Numbered from the stretch's first letter, positions 18,477-27,559 are shown. The stretch is 64,000 bases of DNA from Aequorivita sp. H23M31 (GCF_004022485.1 NZ_CP034951.1:1054001-1118000), one strand, 5' to 3'. Made by a program: numbers and translations. The notes: generated by a model not told the origin, from the letters alone.

Positions 18477-20084
18477 TCACTTTAAAAAATCATCTTCCCA
18501 TTCATCATCATCCCAATCATCATCATCCCAATCATCGTCGAACAAATCGTCATCTTCCCAATTATCATTTTCTGGATCCATAAACAATTCGACATAAGCT
18601 TCTGAGAGGTTTTCTATGATGTCTCCCGCTATTAAGGCCTCGTAGCCCATTTTATCTGCGGCTTTATTGCCAGCGAATCCGTGCATAAAGACCCCGAAAA
18701 GGGATGCGCTTAAAATGTCATAACCTTGACAGAGCAAACCTGTAAGAATTCCTGACAGCGTATCACCACTTCCCGCGGTTCCCATTCCTGGGTTTCCAGA
18801 GGTGTTTATATAAATTTTATCCTCGTAAACCGTGGCGGTATAGGCTCCCTTAACAATCACAACGACGTCGTGTTTCTTCGAGAATTTTTTGACTTTTTCA
18901 AGCTTTTCGTAATCGTCATTCCACGAACCAATAAGTCTTTTTAGCTCTCCTGGATGTGGGGTCAGAATTGATTTTTTGGGCAACAATTTCATTAAATCTT
19001 TGTTCTCGGAAATATTATTCAGGGCATCTGCATCGATAACGAATTGGGATTTGGAATTTTTGAAGAGTTTCTTAAGAGCTTGAACTGTGGCCTGATTTTT
19101 TCCCATTCCCATGCCAATTCCAATGGCGGTAGGTTCGAAATCTGAAGTTATTTCCGTGATAAATTCCTCTTCTTTATCCGTTATTACCATTGCTTCCGGA
19201 AGCGTTGTCTGAAGAATATTATAACCACATTTTGGAACAAATGCAGTAACCATCCCTGCTCCAATTCTAAAAGCTGCGGTAGAAGCGAGAACGGCAGCTC
19301 CAATTTTTCCGTAACTGCCTGCCACGATGAGGGCATGACCATAAGTTCCTTTATAACCGAATTTTTTTCTGGGGATATAAAAACTTTGTGCCTCTTCTTG
19401 TGAAATCAATTGAGCCAAAGGTTCTGCTTCCTCAATAAATTTTTGGTCCAAACCTATATCAAGTGTTTTGACCATCGAGGCAAATGGTCCAGTTTCAGGC
19501 AGGAAAAATGCTAATTTCGGAATCTGAAATGTAAGTGTGTGGGTTGCTTTTATCACCGCGTCTTTATCTTCCAAAGCTTTATTGGCAAATAGACCACTGG
19601 GAATATCTATAGAAATTATCAAAGCTCCGCTCTTGTTAAGATGTTCAATAAGTTTCTTTACCCATCCTTCCGGAGATCGGTTGAGCCCAATTCCAAAAAT
19701 GCTATCTAGGACAATATCACCGGAGCCGATTTCGGGAAAATCCTTTTCGCTTTTTATCAGTGTTGGCCAAACTTTGGTATCGGTTTTTATTCTGTCATAA
19801 TTATGGAGAAAGTCTTTTGAGCGCTTGTCGCTAAAATTCACAACATACACCGTTACATTATAATCGCTTTCAATAAGCAATCGCCCCACAACCAGGCCAT
19901 CACCACCATTATTTCCTATTCCGCAAAATACATGAATATGGATCGGAGCACCCATTAATATATCCTCGATCCAATCGAAAACCTGCTCCCCTGCCCTTTC
20001 CATAAGCTGGACAGAATCTATGTTCTGGTTTTTTATGGTAATCTTATCTGCTTTATATATTTGGTCAACGGATAGTATATTCAT
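18477..20084 (-). CDS. nnr: Bifunctional NAD(P)HX epimerase/dehydratase with an acidic tail
   Basis: It repairs hydrated NADH and NADPH. The N-terminal half (1 to about 215, YjeF_N) is the epimerase: VFCGIGNNGGDGLVVGRLL and the GIGLNR loop. The C-terminal half (about 230-500) is the ADP-dependent dehydratase: GHALIVAGSYGKIGAA, AIGIGMGMGKN, FVIDADALN, LTPHPGE and GNPGMGTAGSGDTLSG. After the normal end comes an extra tail of about 30 residues in which Trp is set between runs of Asp (DDDWDDDDWDDDEWEDD). Its codons form a near 12-base repeat, suggesting growth by slippage. A promoter lies 80 bases upstream. Confidence 0.93.
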   Translation of the reverse strand: MNILSVDQIYKADKITIKNQNIDSVQLMERAGEQVFDWIEDILMGAPIHIHVFCGIGNNGGDGLVVGRLLIESDYNVTVYVVNFSDKRSKDFLHNYDRIKTDTKVWPTLIKSEKDFPEIGSGDIVLDSIFGIGLNRSPEGWVKKLIEHLNKSGALIISIDIPSGLFANKALEDKDAVIKATHTLTFQIPKLAFFLPETGPFASMVKTLDIGLDQKFIEEAEPLAQLISQEEAQSFYIPRKKFGYKGTYGHALIVAGSYGKIGAAVLASTAAFRIGAGMVTAFVPKCGYNILQTTLPEAMVITDKEEEFITEITSDFEPTAIGIGMGMGKNQATVQALKKLFKNSKSQFVIDADALNNISENKDLMKLLPKKSILTPHPGELKRLIGSWNDDYEKLEKVKKFSKKHDVVVIVKGAYTATVYEDKIYINTSGNPGMGTAGSGDTLSGILTGLLCQGYDILSASLFGVFMHGFAGNKAADKMGYEALIAGDIIENLSEAYVELFMDPENDNWEDDDLFDDDWDDDDWDDDEWEDDFLK

Positions 20085-20163
20085 AACGTTTGATTTTTTT
20101 TATCATCGCGAGTTTATTTGGCATGGATTTTCACTCAAATGAATAAAAAACCATAGCCTTCTC

Positions 20164-20193
20164 CAAAGATAGGAACAACTTTTGTTGTTGAAA
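20164..20193 (-). promoter_or_regulatory. Promoter of the nnr gene with a palindrome between its two elements
   Basis: On the minus strand TTTC (20193-20190), an 18-base spacer and a perfect -7 element TATCTTTG (20171-20164) match the Bacteroidota form with one change. The spacer contains the inverted repeat AACAAC-TTTT-GTTGTT (20174-20189), placed where a bound repressor would cover the promoter. The start would be near 20157, about 73 bases before the ATG. Confidence 0.65.
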
Positions 20194-20264
20194 AGAGGTT
20201 TATAACTTATTCGGAAACCTTAAGAAAAGCCCCATTTTATTTTTAATTTTAGAAAAACCCTATT

Positions 20265-20669
20265 ATGGAAACGAGAGACAGCATACTTATAGGAATGCGG
20301 CCTGAAATTCCTTCCGCAAGATTAAACCCCCATATGACTTCCGATGAATGTTTTCAAAATTCCACACTTAGACCAGTTACTCTGCTTCAAAATGATCTGT
20401 TGCTGGCGGCTTTTAGGAATTATGTGGTAAAACATAAAAATGTTTTTTATGACCTCAATCTGGAAAAGCGACTGGATTATATCGAAAACGCAATTCAAAA
20501 GGATATGAAATTCCGGAATTCTCTAAAAGGAATTATTATTGGCCAATTCACTTTGAAAGAATTTGACACCTATGTTCAAAATTCGTCAGCGTTAAATAAA
20601 CGGATGATGGATATAGTAAAGGAAAGGCTAAAAAGCAATATCCTGCTTTTGGAGCCGGAATATGCGTGA
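20265..20669 (+). CDS. Conserved flavobacterial protein of unknown function
   Basis: The 134 residues are helical and soluble with no signal. Strong patterns such as FQNSTLRPVTLLQNDLLLAAF, EKRLDYIENAIQKDMKFRNSLKG and IIIGQFTLKEFDTY (each about 15-21 residues, given as landmarks) recur in homologues I recall from this family of bacteria. Some of these are labelled glyoxalase, but no metal-binding VOC motif is visible here. It is divergent from nnr with 180 bases between the starts. The role is unknown. Confidence 0.7.
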   Translation: METRDSILIGMRPEIPSARLNPHMTSDECFQNSTLRPVTLLQNDLLLAAFRNYVVKHKNVFYDLNLEKRLDYIENAIQKDMKFRNSLKGIIIGQFTLKEFDTYVQNSSALNKRMMDIVKERLKSNILLLEPEYA

Positions 20670-20675
20670 GCCGAG

Positions 20676-20709
20676 GTATGAGGTATGAGGTATGAGGTAT
20701 GAGGTATGA
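20676..20709. repeat. GAGGTATGA microrepeat
   Basis: About five direct copies of a GGTATGA-type unit follow the stop codon. The next 200 bases hold loosely repeated ACTGATCACTGATTA-like words. No gene lies between 20670 and 20941. Confidence 0.75.
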
Positions 20710-20941
20710 AAATAAATTTTTAGATTCATTCTCACAACTGAAAACTAAATACTTATTTCCAATTACTGGAAACTTAGTACTGTTTACTTAACACTCCTTG
20801 TCCTCCAAAGCATTTTCAGCGAAGGGGAGATCAATTACTGACCACTGACTACTGTTTACTCATTGCTGATCACTCTGATTATTGATCACTGATTAATGAC
20901 CACTGAATACTGACCCCTAATTACTGTAACTGGCTATTTAC

Positions 20942-21628
20942 CTAATTGTCCTCAATCAACGAAACCCCATTTAAATCGGTAGTAAGAACATGGCTCATAT
21001 AATCGAAAAAAGGTCGGAGCAGTAGAAAATGGTCCATCAATAATTGAATAAAATTTTCCGACTGCACCTCTTCATCAGAAAAGGTATGCTTTACGACAAA
21101 ACTTTTTAGTTTTATCAAATCAATATTGGGATCCTCCTTATCGAAACCTTTGGGAGCGGATTTTACGGCATTTGATTGAACAAAATTACCAAAAGCATTT
21201 TTAAACTTTTTTTCATTTAGTATTTCTCGAATTTCGGATGAGTCAATTTCAAATTCCTTTCGGATTCGAAGAAGATCCTCTCGCTCGGGATCAAAAAAAC
21301 CTCCAGCCATATAACAATTTCCTGGATCCAATCTAAAATAATATCCTCCACGACGATGCTCTCCTGCCCTACTATAACTTACGCTTCTATGTGAGTTGTA
21401 GGGAGTTTTATCCTTTCTAAATCGAAGATCCCGGTTTATTCGAAATATCTTGACTTTAGCGATTTCATCGGTTTTCACCAGCCTTTTTTCCACTTCGGAA
21501 TAAAAGCTTTTCAATATTTCTTCATTCAGTAAATATTCCTTTCTGTGTTCCTGCATCCACTCCCGATTATTGTTTTTTCTTAATTCCAAAAGAAAATCGA
21601 ATGTATTTTTAGGGATTGATATGCTCAT
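20942..21628 (-). CDS. DUF2461 (TIGR02453) family protein
   Basis: The 228 residues follow the family throughout: FLLELRKNNNREWMQEHR at the start, KIFRINRDLRFRKDKTPYN in the first third, and the YYFRLDPGNCYMAGGFFDP block. Members are soluble and widespread; their activity is not established. The gene stands alone on its strand, with its start facing the DUF1328 gene on the same strand. The ATG follows an A/T-rich leader. Nothing is odd in length or composition. Confidence 0.9.
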   Translation of the reverse strand: MSISIPKNTFDFLLELRKNNNREWMQEHRKEYLLNEEILKSFYSEVEKRLVKTDEIAKVKIFRINRDLRFRKDKTPYNSHRSVSYSRAGEHRRGGYYFRLDPGNCYMAGGFFDPEREDLLRIRKEFEIDSSEIREILNEKKFKNAFGNFVQSNAVKSAPKGFDKEDPNIDLIKLKSFVVKHTFSDEEVQSENFIQLLMDHFLLLRPFFDYMSHVLTTDLNGVSLIEDN

Positions 21629-21839
21629 TTTTGATTATTTAATTCTTTTTACGACAAAGAAAAAATTTTAAAAAATGAAGATGGTGAGCATGCGCTAATA
21701 ACTATACGCTCCAACACGGAAATTTCACCAAATGGATGAAAGGAAAGGAAAAGTAGAATGTATGGCCAAAGAATCAGAGGTTAACAACCTCCTAATCAAT
21801 GACCATACAAATATCATATTCTTGTCTTGGCACAATCCG

Positions 21840-22001
21840 TTATTTTCGGAACAGGCTTGATAGAAGACTCAACACCAAAAGGACTAAGAAAATATAAAAA
21901 ATGATTTTCGCAATTCCGGCTGCTCCGGCGGCAATTCCACCAAATCCGAATATTGCAGCGATAATCGCAATTACTAGGAAAATAACTATCCAACGTACCA
22001 T
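21840..22001 (-). CDS. DUF1328 (YtjA-like) small membrane protein
   Basis: This 53-residue protein reads [19 protein letters not shown] at its start. It then has a Gly/Ala-rich turn ([15 protein letters not shown]) and a second hydrophobic helix ending SSLFRK. Two membrane helices and the Gly/Ala turn are the DUF1328 signature. Homologues are often stress-induced, but the function is unknown. It is under the usual gene-calling length. Stop and start are clear and no competing frame exists. Confidence 0.88.
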   Translation of the reverse strand: MVRWIVIFLVIAIIAAIFGFGGIAAGAAGIAKIIFYIFLVLLVLSLLSSLFRK

Positions 22002-22203
22002 ATCTTTTATTTTTTAAGGGTTAGTCCAACGAAAGTACAATTGGAACGCCATAAAAAATAGACTTTTGTTATTAGTTTAACAGATTGTGTTATTCTTTTA
22101 CAAAAGTTAAAAATTAGATTTGAATATGGGGAAATTATGGTATCCTAGCTTAAATCTGCTTATTTTCGGAAGTTGGAAAACCAGATTTATTTAATCCTAT
22201 AAG

Positions 22204-22932
22204 ATGTGCTACGAAACCGCGCTTACCAAAATGAAAAGTCAAGTCCAGGAATATTTCCACTCGAATTTTGCATTTCCAAATAAATTCACTCCCTATTACC
22301 ATCGTTCAGGTTTCGACTATCCGAATTTGCAAATTATAAAAATGGATGCACCCAGGGTTATTTTTCCTGCAATGTGGGGGTATATTCCCTCTTGGGGAAT
22401 GGAAGATGTTCAAGGCTTTCGAAAGAAATACAATACACTTAATATAAGATCTGAGACCCTCTTTAATGGTCTAACCACGCAAGACGCGCAGGATAAACGC
22501 TGTCTTATTTTAGCCGATGGTTTTTTCGAGCCTCATAGAACTGGCGGAGAGTCTATTCCATACTTCTGTTATATCCCTTCTACCTCATTCCCGGACGGTC
22601 GTGGTCTATTTGCCTTCGCGGGTATTTATTCTGAATTGCAAAACGAACCAAATAACTTAAACTGCTCTATGCTCACTATGGAAGCAAATGCATTTTTTCG
22701 GCAAGTACATAATGTAAAAAAACGGCAACCTGTTGTCTTGGATGAAAGATTGTATGACGAATGGCTCAATCCCCATCTTAAGAAAAAAGATGTACTAGAG
22801 CTGATTAAAAATGGTTTTACATCAAAGGAATTCAGAGCGCATCCTGTAAGCCCTGATTTATATAGACGAAACATCGATACCGACAAACCCTATATAATTG
22901 AAGAGGTTCCACCTCCGAATTTATTGTTTTGA
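22204..22932 (+). CDS. SRAP-family abasic-site DNA-protein crosslinking protein (YedK/HMCES-like)
   Basis: The protein shields abasic sites in single-stranded DNA by forming a thiazolidine link through the Cys at position 2 after Met removal. Cys2 is present (MCYETAL). The other active-site residues are visible: Asn in LNIRSETLF (about 80), Glu in DGFFEPHR (about 109) and His in VHNVKKRQPVVL (about 163). The last block usually reads H.RMP; here it is KRQP, a mild divergence. At 242 residues it is of normal length. The ATG position is fixed because Cys must be residue 2. It stands alone, with no SOS box that I can see. Confidence 0.92.
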   Translation: MCYETALTKMKSQVQEYFHSNFAFPNKFTPYYHRSGFDYPNLQIIKMDAPRVIFPAMWGYIPSWGMEDVQGFRKKYNTLNIRSETLFNGLTTQDAQDKRCLILADGFFEPHRTGGESIPYFCYIPSTSFPDGRGLFAFAGIYSELQNEPNNLNCSMLTMEANAFFRQVHNVKKRQPVVLDERLYDEWLNPHLKKKDVLELIKNGFTSKEFRAHPVSPDLYRRNIDTDKPYIIEEVPPPNLLF

Positions 22933-22959
22933 GAACTTATATAGTTTGTTGAAGTTAAA

Positions 22960-23075
22960 TTATTGAAGTTGAAGATGAAGATTAAATGAAAATGAAATGA
23001 ATATGAACATGAAAATGAAGTTGAAGTTGAAGATTAATGAAGTTTAAGATGAAGATGATGATGAAAATTAACCTC
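22960..23075. repeat. GAAATGAA/GAAGTTGAA-type low-complexity tract
   Basis: About 110 bases of imperfect GAAATGAA, GAAGTTGAA and GATGAAGAT words fill the gap between the convergent SRAP and exonuclease-like genes. It is probably non-coding slippage sequence. Confidence 0.7.
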
Positions 23076-23078
23076 AAC

Positions 23079-24029
23079 TCATCGACTCCTCGACTCATTC
23101 CCATCTTCAATCCGAAATTCAATGTAAATAGGCAGATGGTCTGAAATAGATCTAGCTTTTTCTAGATTGTCACAATGTTTCACGAAATCCAAACTATTGG
23201 CCTTCACCTTGGTAATGCCGGAAGTAATGTAAATGTTATCGATTGGGTGACTTAGATAATCTCCGTTCTCACATTTCATTTTTAAGGTAGTACGCTCATT
23301 TTTTATGGCATTTTTAAATCCTCTTCTATAAAAGGGTTCCCAAACCGCATGCTTTTCACTCAGATTGAAGTCGCCAGCAATTAAGATGCGCTGAGAGTTT
23401 AGTCTTTGGGGATAATCCAGAAAATGGATTATTTCTTCCTCTGGTCTATCGTTGTATTTTCGGGAATGATAATTTACTACATAAAATGGCTCCTTATTTC
23501 CCTTTACTTTAAAACTAGCAATAAATGGTTCACGATAGCAAAAATCTTCTAACTCCTTATCCAAGTAGGCTCTATGAATCATGCTCACTCTGGAAGTTTT
23601 CCACAAGAAAGCATAGCGTTCACTAATATAAACTGAAGGACTCTTTGTTGGGTCGCTAATCTGGTAATCCCATTTAAATCCCATTCGGTTCAGTTCGTCC
23701 GCAATCATTGCAACGGCCTGTGCACCTGCGGGATCCTTGGCAACCACCTCTTGGATTGCTACAATATCAAAATCGCGGAGGATGTTGGCTATTTCAGAAA
23801 GAGTCTCAGGTGTTTTTGTGCGACCTAAATGCTGAATATTCCAGGAGACAAGATTTAATGTTTTTGCATTATCAAAATCATCCTCCGCCCCTTCATCATT
23901 AAAACGGTGGCCAAAGTCAAGATTTTTTGGTATAATTCTATCTCCTAATATCTCAGTACGGTTTCCATTTGGATTACAGGAAAAGAGAACCGTAAGAATA
24001 AAAACAATGAGGTAAAATGATTTATTCAT
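23079..24029 (-). CDS. Endonuclease/exonuclease/phosphatase-family lipoprotein
   Basis: I place the start at 24029 because the protein then begins MNKSFYLIVFILTVLFSC, a signal peptide with lipobox LFSC. An ATG at 24074 would bury this. The EEP nuclease fold follows: NLVSWNIQHLG (metal and Asn), DIVAIQEVV (metal-binding Glu), VVNYHSRK, ILIAGDFNLS (Asp/Asn) and SISDHLPIYIEF (terminal His). These residues are those of the DNase I-like hydrolases. It is probably anchored to the outer or inner membrane facing the periplasm, where it may degrade DNA or a phosphoester. The substrate is unknown. A TATATTTG element lies at 24072-24079 on this strand. Confidence 0.88.
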   Translation of the reverse strand: MNKSFYLIVFILTVLFSCNPNGNRTEILGDRIIPKNLDFGHRFNDEGAEDDFDNAKTLNLVSWNIQHLGRTKTPETLSEIANILRDFDIVAIQEVVAKDPAGAQAVAMIADELNRMGFKWDYQISDPTKSPSVYISERYAFLWKTSRVSMIHRAYLDKELEDFCYREPFIASFKVKGNKEPFYVVNYHSRKYNDRPEEEIIHFLDYPQRLNSQRILIAGDFNLSEKHAVWEPFYRRGFKNAIKNERTTLKMKCENGDYLSHPIDNIYITSGITKVKANSLDFVKHCDNLEKARSISDHLPIYIEFRIEDGNESRSR

Positions 24030-24205
24030 AGACCAAACTAAATGGGAAATGTAAGTTTCTCCCATTCGGGTCAAATATAACCTATATGCTTTTGGAATCT
24101 TTATGGATTACCGGAAATAGAATCTCACCCATCGAACATTCGGACTGTAGATTGGGAGTTTTTAGTTAAAGAAAAGATTTTTTTGCTCTTAAAATTTTGG
24201 AAAGG

Positions 24206-24787
24206 TTACTCGATAATTTCATAATGAATGGGCTTAAAACTCCCTCCGTTACTATCTTCCGCTGAACAAGCTGTAAGGGCAACAATAAGGTCCATTTCCG
24301 CTTGAAATAGGACAAAATCCCCTGCCGTGCTCAATGGAGGAAGCACGCTCAGTTTACCATCGGGCGCAAATTGAACATTCATAAAAACGTTGAAAGCTGT
24401 AGGAACATCATCTGGTTGTAATCCAAAACGTTCCAGATTTGTATACAAATTTTCAAAACAGCTGGGGTGGTATCCTTGGTGAGAATACATAATCTCGAAA
24501 GTTTCCGGGCTACAGGGAGCTAATAAAAAATCATTTCTTCCATTGGTATCTTCTAAGATCTTCATCATTTTCCTGCTACGGTTGCTCCATAAATAGTGAC
24601 CCGCGGTTATCAGTATGGTTTCTTCAAAATCCAGTGTTTTCCCCGACGATATTTTCTCACGCTTATCACGTGCATTAAACAAAACCATATCGCTCACCTG
24701 ACCACCTAAAGGATCAATAACTTTTAATTTTTGACCTTTTTTCAGTTTAAAAGCACGACCGGATTGTTTTTCTATATGTTCTATCAT
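24206..24787 (-). CDS. DUF1989 (urea carboxylase-associated / carboxyguanidine deiminase-like) protein
   Basis: The 193 residues show the DUF1989 blocks: LKVIDPLGGQVSDMVLFN, LITAGHYLWSNRSRKMM, LLAPCSPETF with SCFENL, and a late PTAFNVFMNV and GDFVLFQAEMDLIVALTACS. Two DUF1989 paralogues beside urea carboxylase form carboxyguanidine deiminase in guanidine breakdown (established). Here there is one copy and no urea carboxylase, so the reaction is not assigned. A PaiB-like gene and a GntA-like guanidino N-hydroxylase gene lie upstream on the same strand, hinting at guanidino-compound chemistry. CSPE and CFEN Cys residues could bind metal. Confidence 0.88.
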   Translation of the reverse strand: MIEHIEKQSGRAFKLKKGQKLKVIDPLGGQVSDMVLFNARDKREKISSGKTLDFEETILITAGHYLWSNRSRKMMKILEDTNGRNDFLLAPCSPETFEIMYSHQGYHPSCFENLYTNLERFGLQPDDVPTAFNVFMNVQFAPDGKLSVLPPLSTAGDFVLFQAEMDLIVALTACSAEDSNGGSFKPIHYEIIE

Positions 24788-24870
24788 TATTGCAATTTGT
24801 AAATTTAGGTATGTGATTGAAATTTAAATTCAAAAATTATGTAATTCCAAATACATATTTATAAAGTAAG

Positions 24871-25485
24871 CTATTCTAAATTATGTTTTTTCTTTAAAAG
24901 AGACGCTAATTGAATGTTTTTCGGGCAGCCCTTTTGTAATTTGTCATTTATATTCTGGATTTCCCTGTATTCAAAACCTTGATGCAATTTCTCTATTCCC
25001 AGTGCCTGAAACGGCTCAATCCAAAATCCTGTTATTCCAGAAAAATTGTCGTTCCAGATTTCTTTTGGAATAGTTTTATAGGTAACAGGATTTTCAGAAT
25101 CCCTTTCAAAATAACCCATTAGCCGTTCCAAGGAATCCTGAAGCTCATAATCTGACTGTAAGGTAATTTTTCCATTAACATGTACCGCTTCATAATCCCA
25201 AGTAGGAATCTCAGGAAAAGAATACCAAGAGGAAGAAATATAGGAATCAGGTCCCTGAAAGATAACTAACATTTCTTCACCGTTTTTCAGGAATCTGTGC
25301 ATCTGATTATGATTTGCAATATGGGCAAAGAGTCGGTAATTTTCTTTATTACCATCAATCAACACTGGAATATGAGTTGCTAATAAGCATTCACCTTTAA
25401 GAACCACCGTTGCAAATGGATATTGTTGAATAAAAGAATGGATAAACTCGGGACTATTGTTAATATATTTCTTTGGCTGATACAT
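24871..25485 (-). CDS. PaiB-family FMN-binding protein
   Basis: The 204 residues match PaiB from the first residues on (MYQPKKYINNSPEFIHSFI). It then has PFATVV, THIPVLI, FAHIANHNQMHRFL, LVIFQGPDSYISSSWY and PTWDYEAVHVNG, which build the split-barrel FMN site, and GITGFWIEPFQALGI near the end. In Bacillus, PaiB with PaiA affects sporulation and polyamine-linked gene control; the direct activity is unclear. No paiA acetyltransferase is adjacent. A terminator at 25529-25552 separates it from the gene before it. Confidence 0.9.
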   Translation of the reverse strand: MYQPKKYINNSPEFIHSFIQQYPFATVVLKGECLLATHIPVLIDGNKENYRLFAHIANHNQMHRFLKNGEEMLVIFQGPDSYISSSWYSFPEIPTWDYEAVHVNGKITLQSDYELQDSLERLMGYFERDSENPVTYKTIPKEIWNDNFSGITGFWIEPFQALGIEKLHQGFEYREIQNINDKLQKGCPKNIQLASLLKKKHNLE

Positions 25486-25519
25486 CTTCGACGTTATTTA
25501 CCGTAAGGTACATATTTTC

Positions 25520-25552
25520 AAAAAAAACATCCACAGATTTAATCCAGTGGAT
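25520..25552 (-). terminator. Terminator between the GntA-like and PaiB-like genes
   Basis: On the minus strand ATCCAC and GTGGAT form a stem around a 12-base loop (25552-25529) and are followed by eight Ts (25527-25520). It lies about 30 bases after the GntA-like stop codon. Confidence 0.7.
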
Positions 25553-25579
25553 ATTTTCAATTAAAATAGTTTCGAAAAA

Positions 25580-26251
25580 TTACTTGGAATGGAAAGGACA
25601 CTTCCATTTTTCCCCTACATTGCGTCCACTATACTGCCGAGCTTCGCTGCTATCTCCAAAATCTGCCAAAACAGGATTTATTTGACCTTGAAGCGCTTTG
25701 TCCCTTTTTCTTATTTTGTCGCGGACCTTATGATAAACCCCCATTTCTCGAAGTTTTTCAAATTGCCAGTGAAGGTTAAAAACCAGCGTAGTATATGGAG
25801 CTCTTCTCGCCATTCTAGAGCTTTTGGGATGCATCCCGATTACATAAAACGCTCTTCCCCCTATACTGAAACTGAAATTGTTGTTTTCAGGATCTTGGCT
25901 TACTCTATGATCCCATTCAACATTATCGATATCATGAACAAATTGGAGCTGCCTCCAAAGTAGATTTTCAAATTCAATTTCTGAAGCCACATCTGCTTCC
26001 GGAAATACAGCTATCAAGGTTTTAAACTTGTTATCGGAAAAATTATAGTCTGAGAGATAATTCTTAATATCTTCCAGCAACTCTTTGGCCGAGCCCTTTG
26101 TGCCTAGTTTATCATAAACTTTCAGATCATAATCCCCCATGGCAAAAACGGTATTTGCCATTACGCAAGGATGTTTTTTATCTATTATAAATTCTTTAAA
26201 ATCCGCCTCTATTATTGAGGTTATATCCGGTTGGTAAAGTTCCCTATTCAT
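25580..26251 (-). CDS. YqcI/YcgG-family heme-dependent N-hydroxylase-like protein (GntA-like)
   Basis: This family includes GntA, which N-hydroxylates the guanidino group of enduracididine in guanitoxin synthesis, and arginine N-hydroxylases of the heme-dependent-oxygenase fold. Visible motifs are KKHPCVMANTVF near residue 25, ETLLW-type FENLLWRQLQFVHD in the middle, NNFSFSIGGRAFYVIGMHPKSSR with ARRAPYTTLVFNLHWQF (about 125-170), and the C-terminal KWKCPFHSK (quoted in short parts). At 223 residues it is of normal length. No toxin-type biosynthetic cluster surrounds it. With DUF1989 and PaiB downstream, a guanidino-amine substrate is plausible but unproven. Confidence 0.85.
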   Translation of the reverse strand: MNRELYQPDITSIIEADFKEFIIDKKHPCVMANTVFAMGDYDLKVYDKLGTKGSAKELLEDIKNYLSDYNFSDNKFKTLIAVFPEADVASEIEFENLLWRQLQFVHDIDNVEWDHRVSQDPENNNFSFSIGGRAFYVIGMHPKSSRMARRAPYTTLVFNLHWQFEKLREMGVYHKVRDKIRKRDKALQGQINPVLADFGDSSEARQYSGRNVGEKWKCPFHSK

Positions 26252-26527
26252 GTTTTCTTCCTTTTTTTCTGAAAATTAAAACATAACTACAATTCAGAGA
26301 ATAGATTTAAGAAACCGTTTATAGAGAATTAATAGAGAATTAACCTTCTGGTATTCGCAAATTTGCCTATTATACTTTCTATAGAGATTCAAAGAGCAAG
26401 TTCTGAAAACGCTATATTATAGGAGAGAGTGATGTGAGGGAAATTAAAATGCTAATAGTCCTAAACGCATAAAGCTGCCAGTTTCCTGACAGCTTTTCCA
26501 ATTGAATAATCCTTGAAGAATATTCTC

Positions 26528-27265
26528 TTATTTTTTTGAAATATTAAAGGTCTTTTGCGACCCGTTTTCAAACTTCACTCGGAAAACATACGACCCGGCA
26601 GGAAGATTAGAAACATTCATCTGTCCGTCATTGAGAGTTGTAATATCAATAACCTTTTGTCCCAATAAATTAAAGGCCTCGATCTTTTCAATGGCGATCT
26701 TAGCGTTAAGATTTAAAACATCGATCATCGGACTTGGGAAATAGCTAAATCCTATATCCGAGTTATCCTCAATTCCTGTAGTATCATCATAGGCTGTCCA
26801 AATGATGTCGTCTATAGTAATTTGTCCAAAATTTTGAGGGTTGTTAAACATTAGAACGATATCTCCGGCAACCTCCACTGTTATGGGACCGGAAAATTTT
26901 GTTACGCCTTCCTCGCCCTCGCTGGTAGCGGTATAAACCAATTCTCCATTAACCATCACTTCCATTCCAACGTCTTTGGTAAACGCCTGCGCGTACGAAA
27001 ATTCAAGGGTTCCCAAACCATTAGGAATAGTTCCTGATTCAAGAAACATAGGATTTTGTCTGTTACGTCCCAAAGTAATTGCTTTTCCGTTAAGCTCTAT
27101 ATCGCCACGAGCTTCTCCATAATTCCACGTAACACCATCTTGGCCAACAAAGGTGCCGGTGGCATAGGAGTTGCCTGTAAGATCTAAATTGTCAAATGTT
27201 TCATGTCCTTGTGCAAATATGGCCGTACTTGCTAATACACATGCTAAAAGTAAAAATTTCTTCAT
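26528..27265 (-). CDS. Secreted protein with a T9SS type A sorting domain
   Basis: The start at 27265 gives MKKFLLLACVLASTAIFAQ, a clean signal peptide. The longer frame back to 27322 would run through the promoter. The body (about 25-165) is a beta-sandwich-like domain with GQDGVTWNYGEARGD and VEVAGDIVLMFNNPQNFGQ, as in carbohydrate- or cell-surface-associated modules. The last 75 residues form the sorting domain (YFPSPMIDVLNLNAK, FNLLGQKVIDI, LPAGSYVFRVKFENG) that directs export through the Por/T9SS machinery and cell-surface attachment. The target is unknown. Confidence 0.88.
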   Translation of the reverse strand: MKKFLLLACVLASTAIFAQGHETFDNLDLTGNSYATGTFVGQDGVTWNYGEARGDIELNGKAITLGRNRQNPMFLESGTIPNGLGTLEFSYAQAFTKDVGMEVMVNGELVYTATSEGEEGVTKFSGPITVEVAGDIVLMFNNPQNFGQITIDDIIWTAYDDTTGIEDNSDIGFSYFPSPMIDVLNLNAKIAIEKIEAFNLLGQKVIDITTLNDGQMNVSNLPAGSYVFRVKFENGSQKTFNISKK

Positions 27266-27293
27266 TTTAAAAATATTAAGGTTAATTATATTA

Positions 27294-27323
27294 CGAAAAT
27301 AGCCATCTCCGCCGGATTGCAAA
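27294..27323 (-). promoter_or_regulatory. Bacteroidota promoter for the T9SS cargo gene
   Basis: On the minus strand TTTG (27323-27320), 18 bases and TATTTTCG (27301-27294) match TTTG-N19-TAnnTTTG with one base change. It is placed just before the preferred start at 27265 and argues against a longer coding start. Confidence 0.7.
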
Positions 27324-27559
27324 AATTATTTTTTATTCAGAATTGATTACATTCTTATTTATCATTCAAATCAGTTCCAATTTCTTATTCTTTCGCGCTT
27401 TCCAGATTCGCATAAATAACAATATGGATACAAACACATTAATATTCCACTAAATACCCCAGCGTATTTTTAGAAATCTTCCTTAAATTTTTCAAACAGA
27501 GCCTTATGTTATTGTAAATTTGTTAATCTCCCAATTTCTGGTCTAGAACAAAGCTGAAC

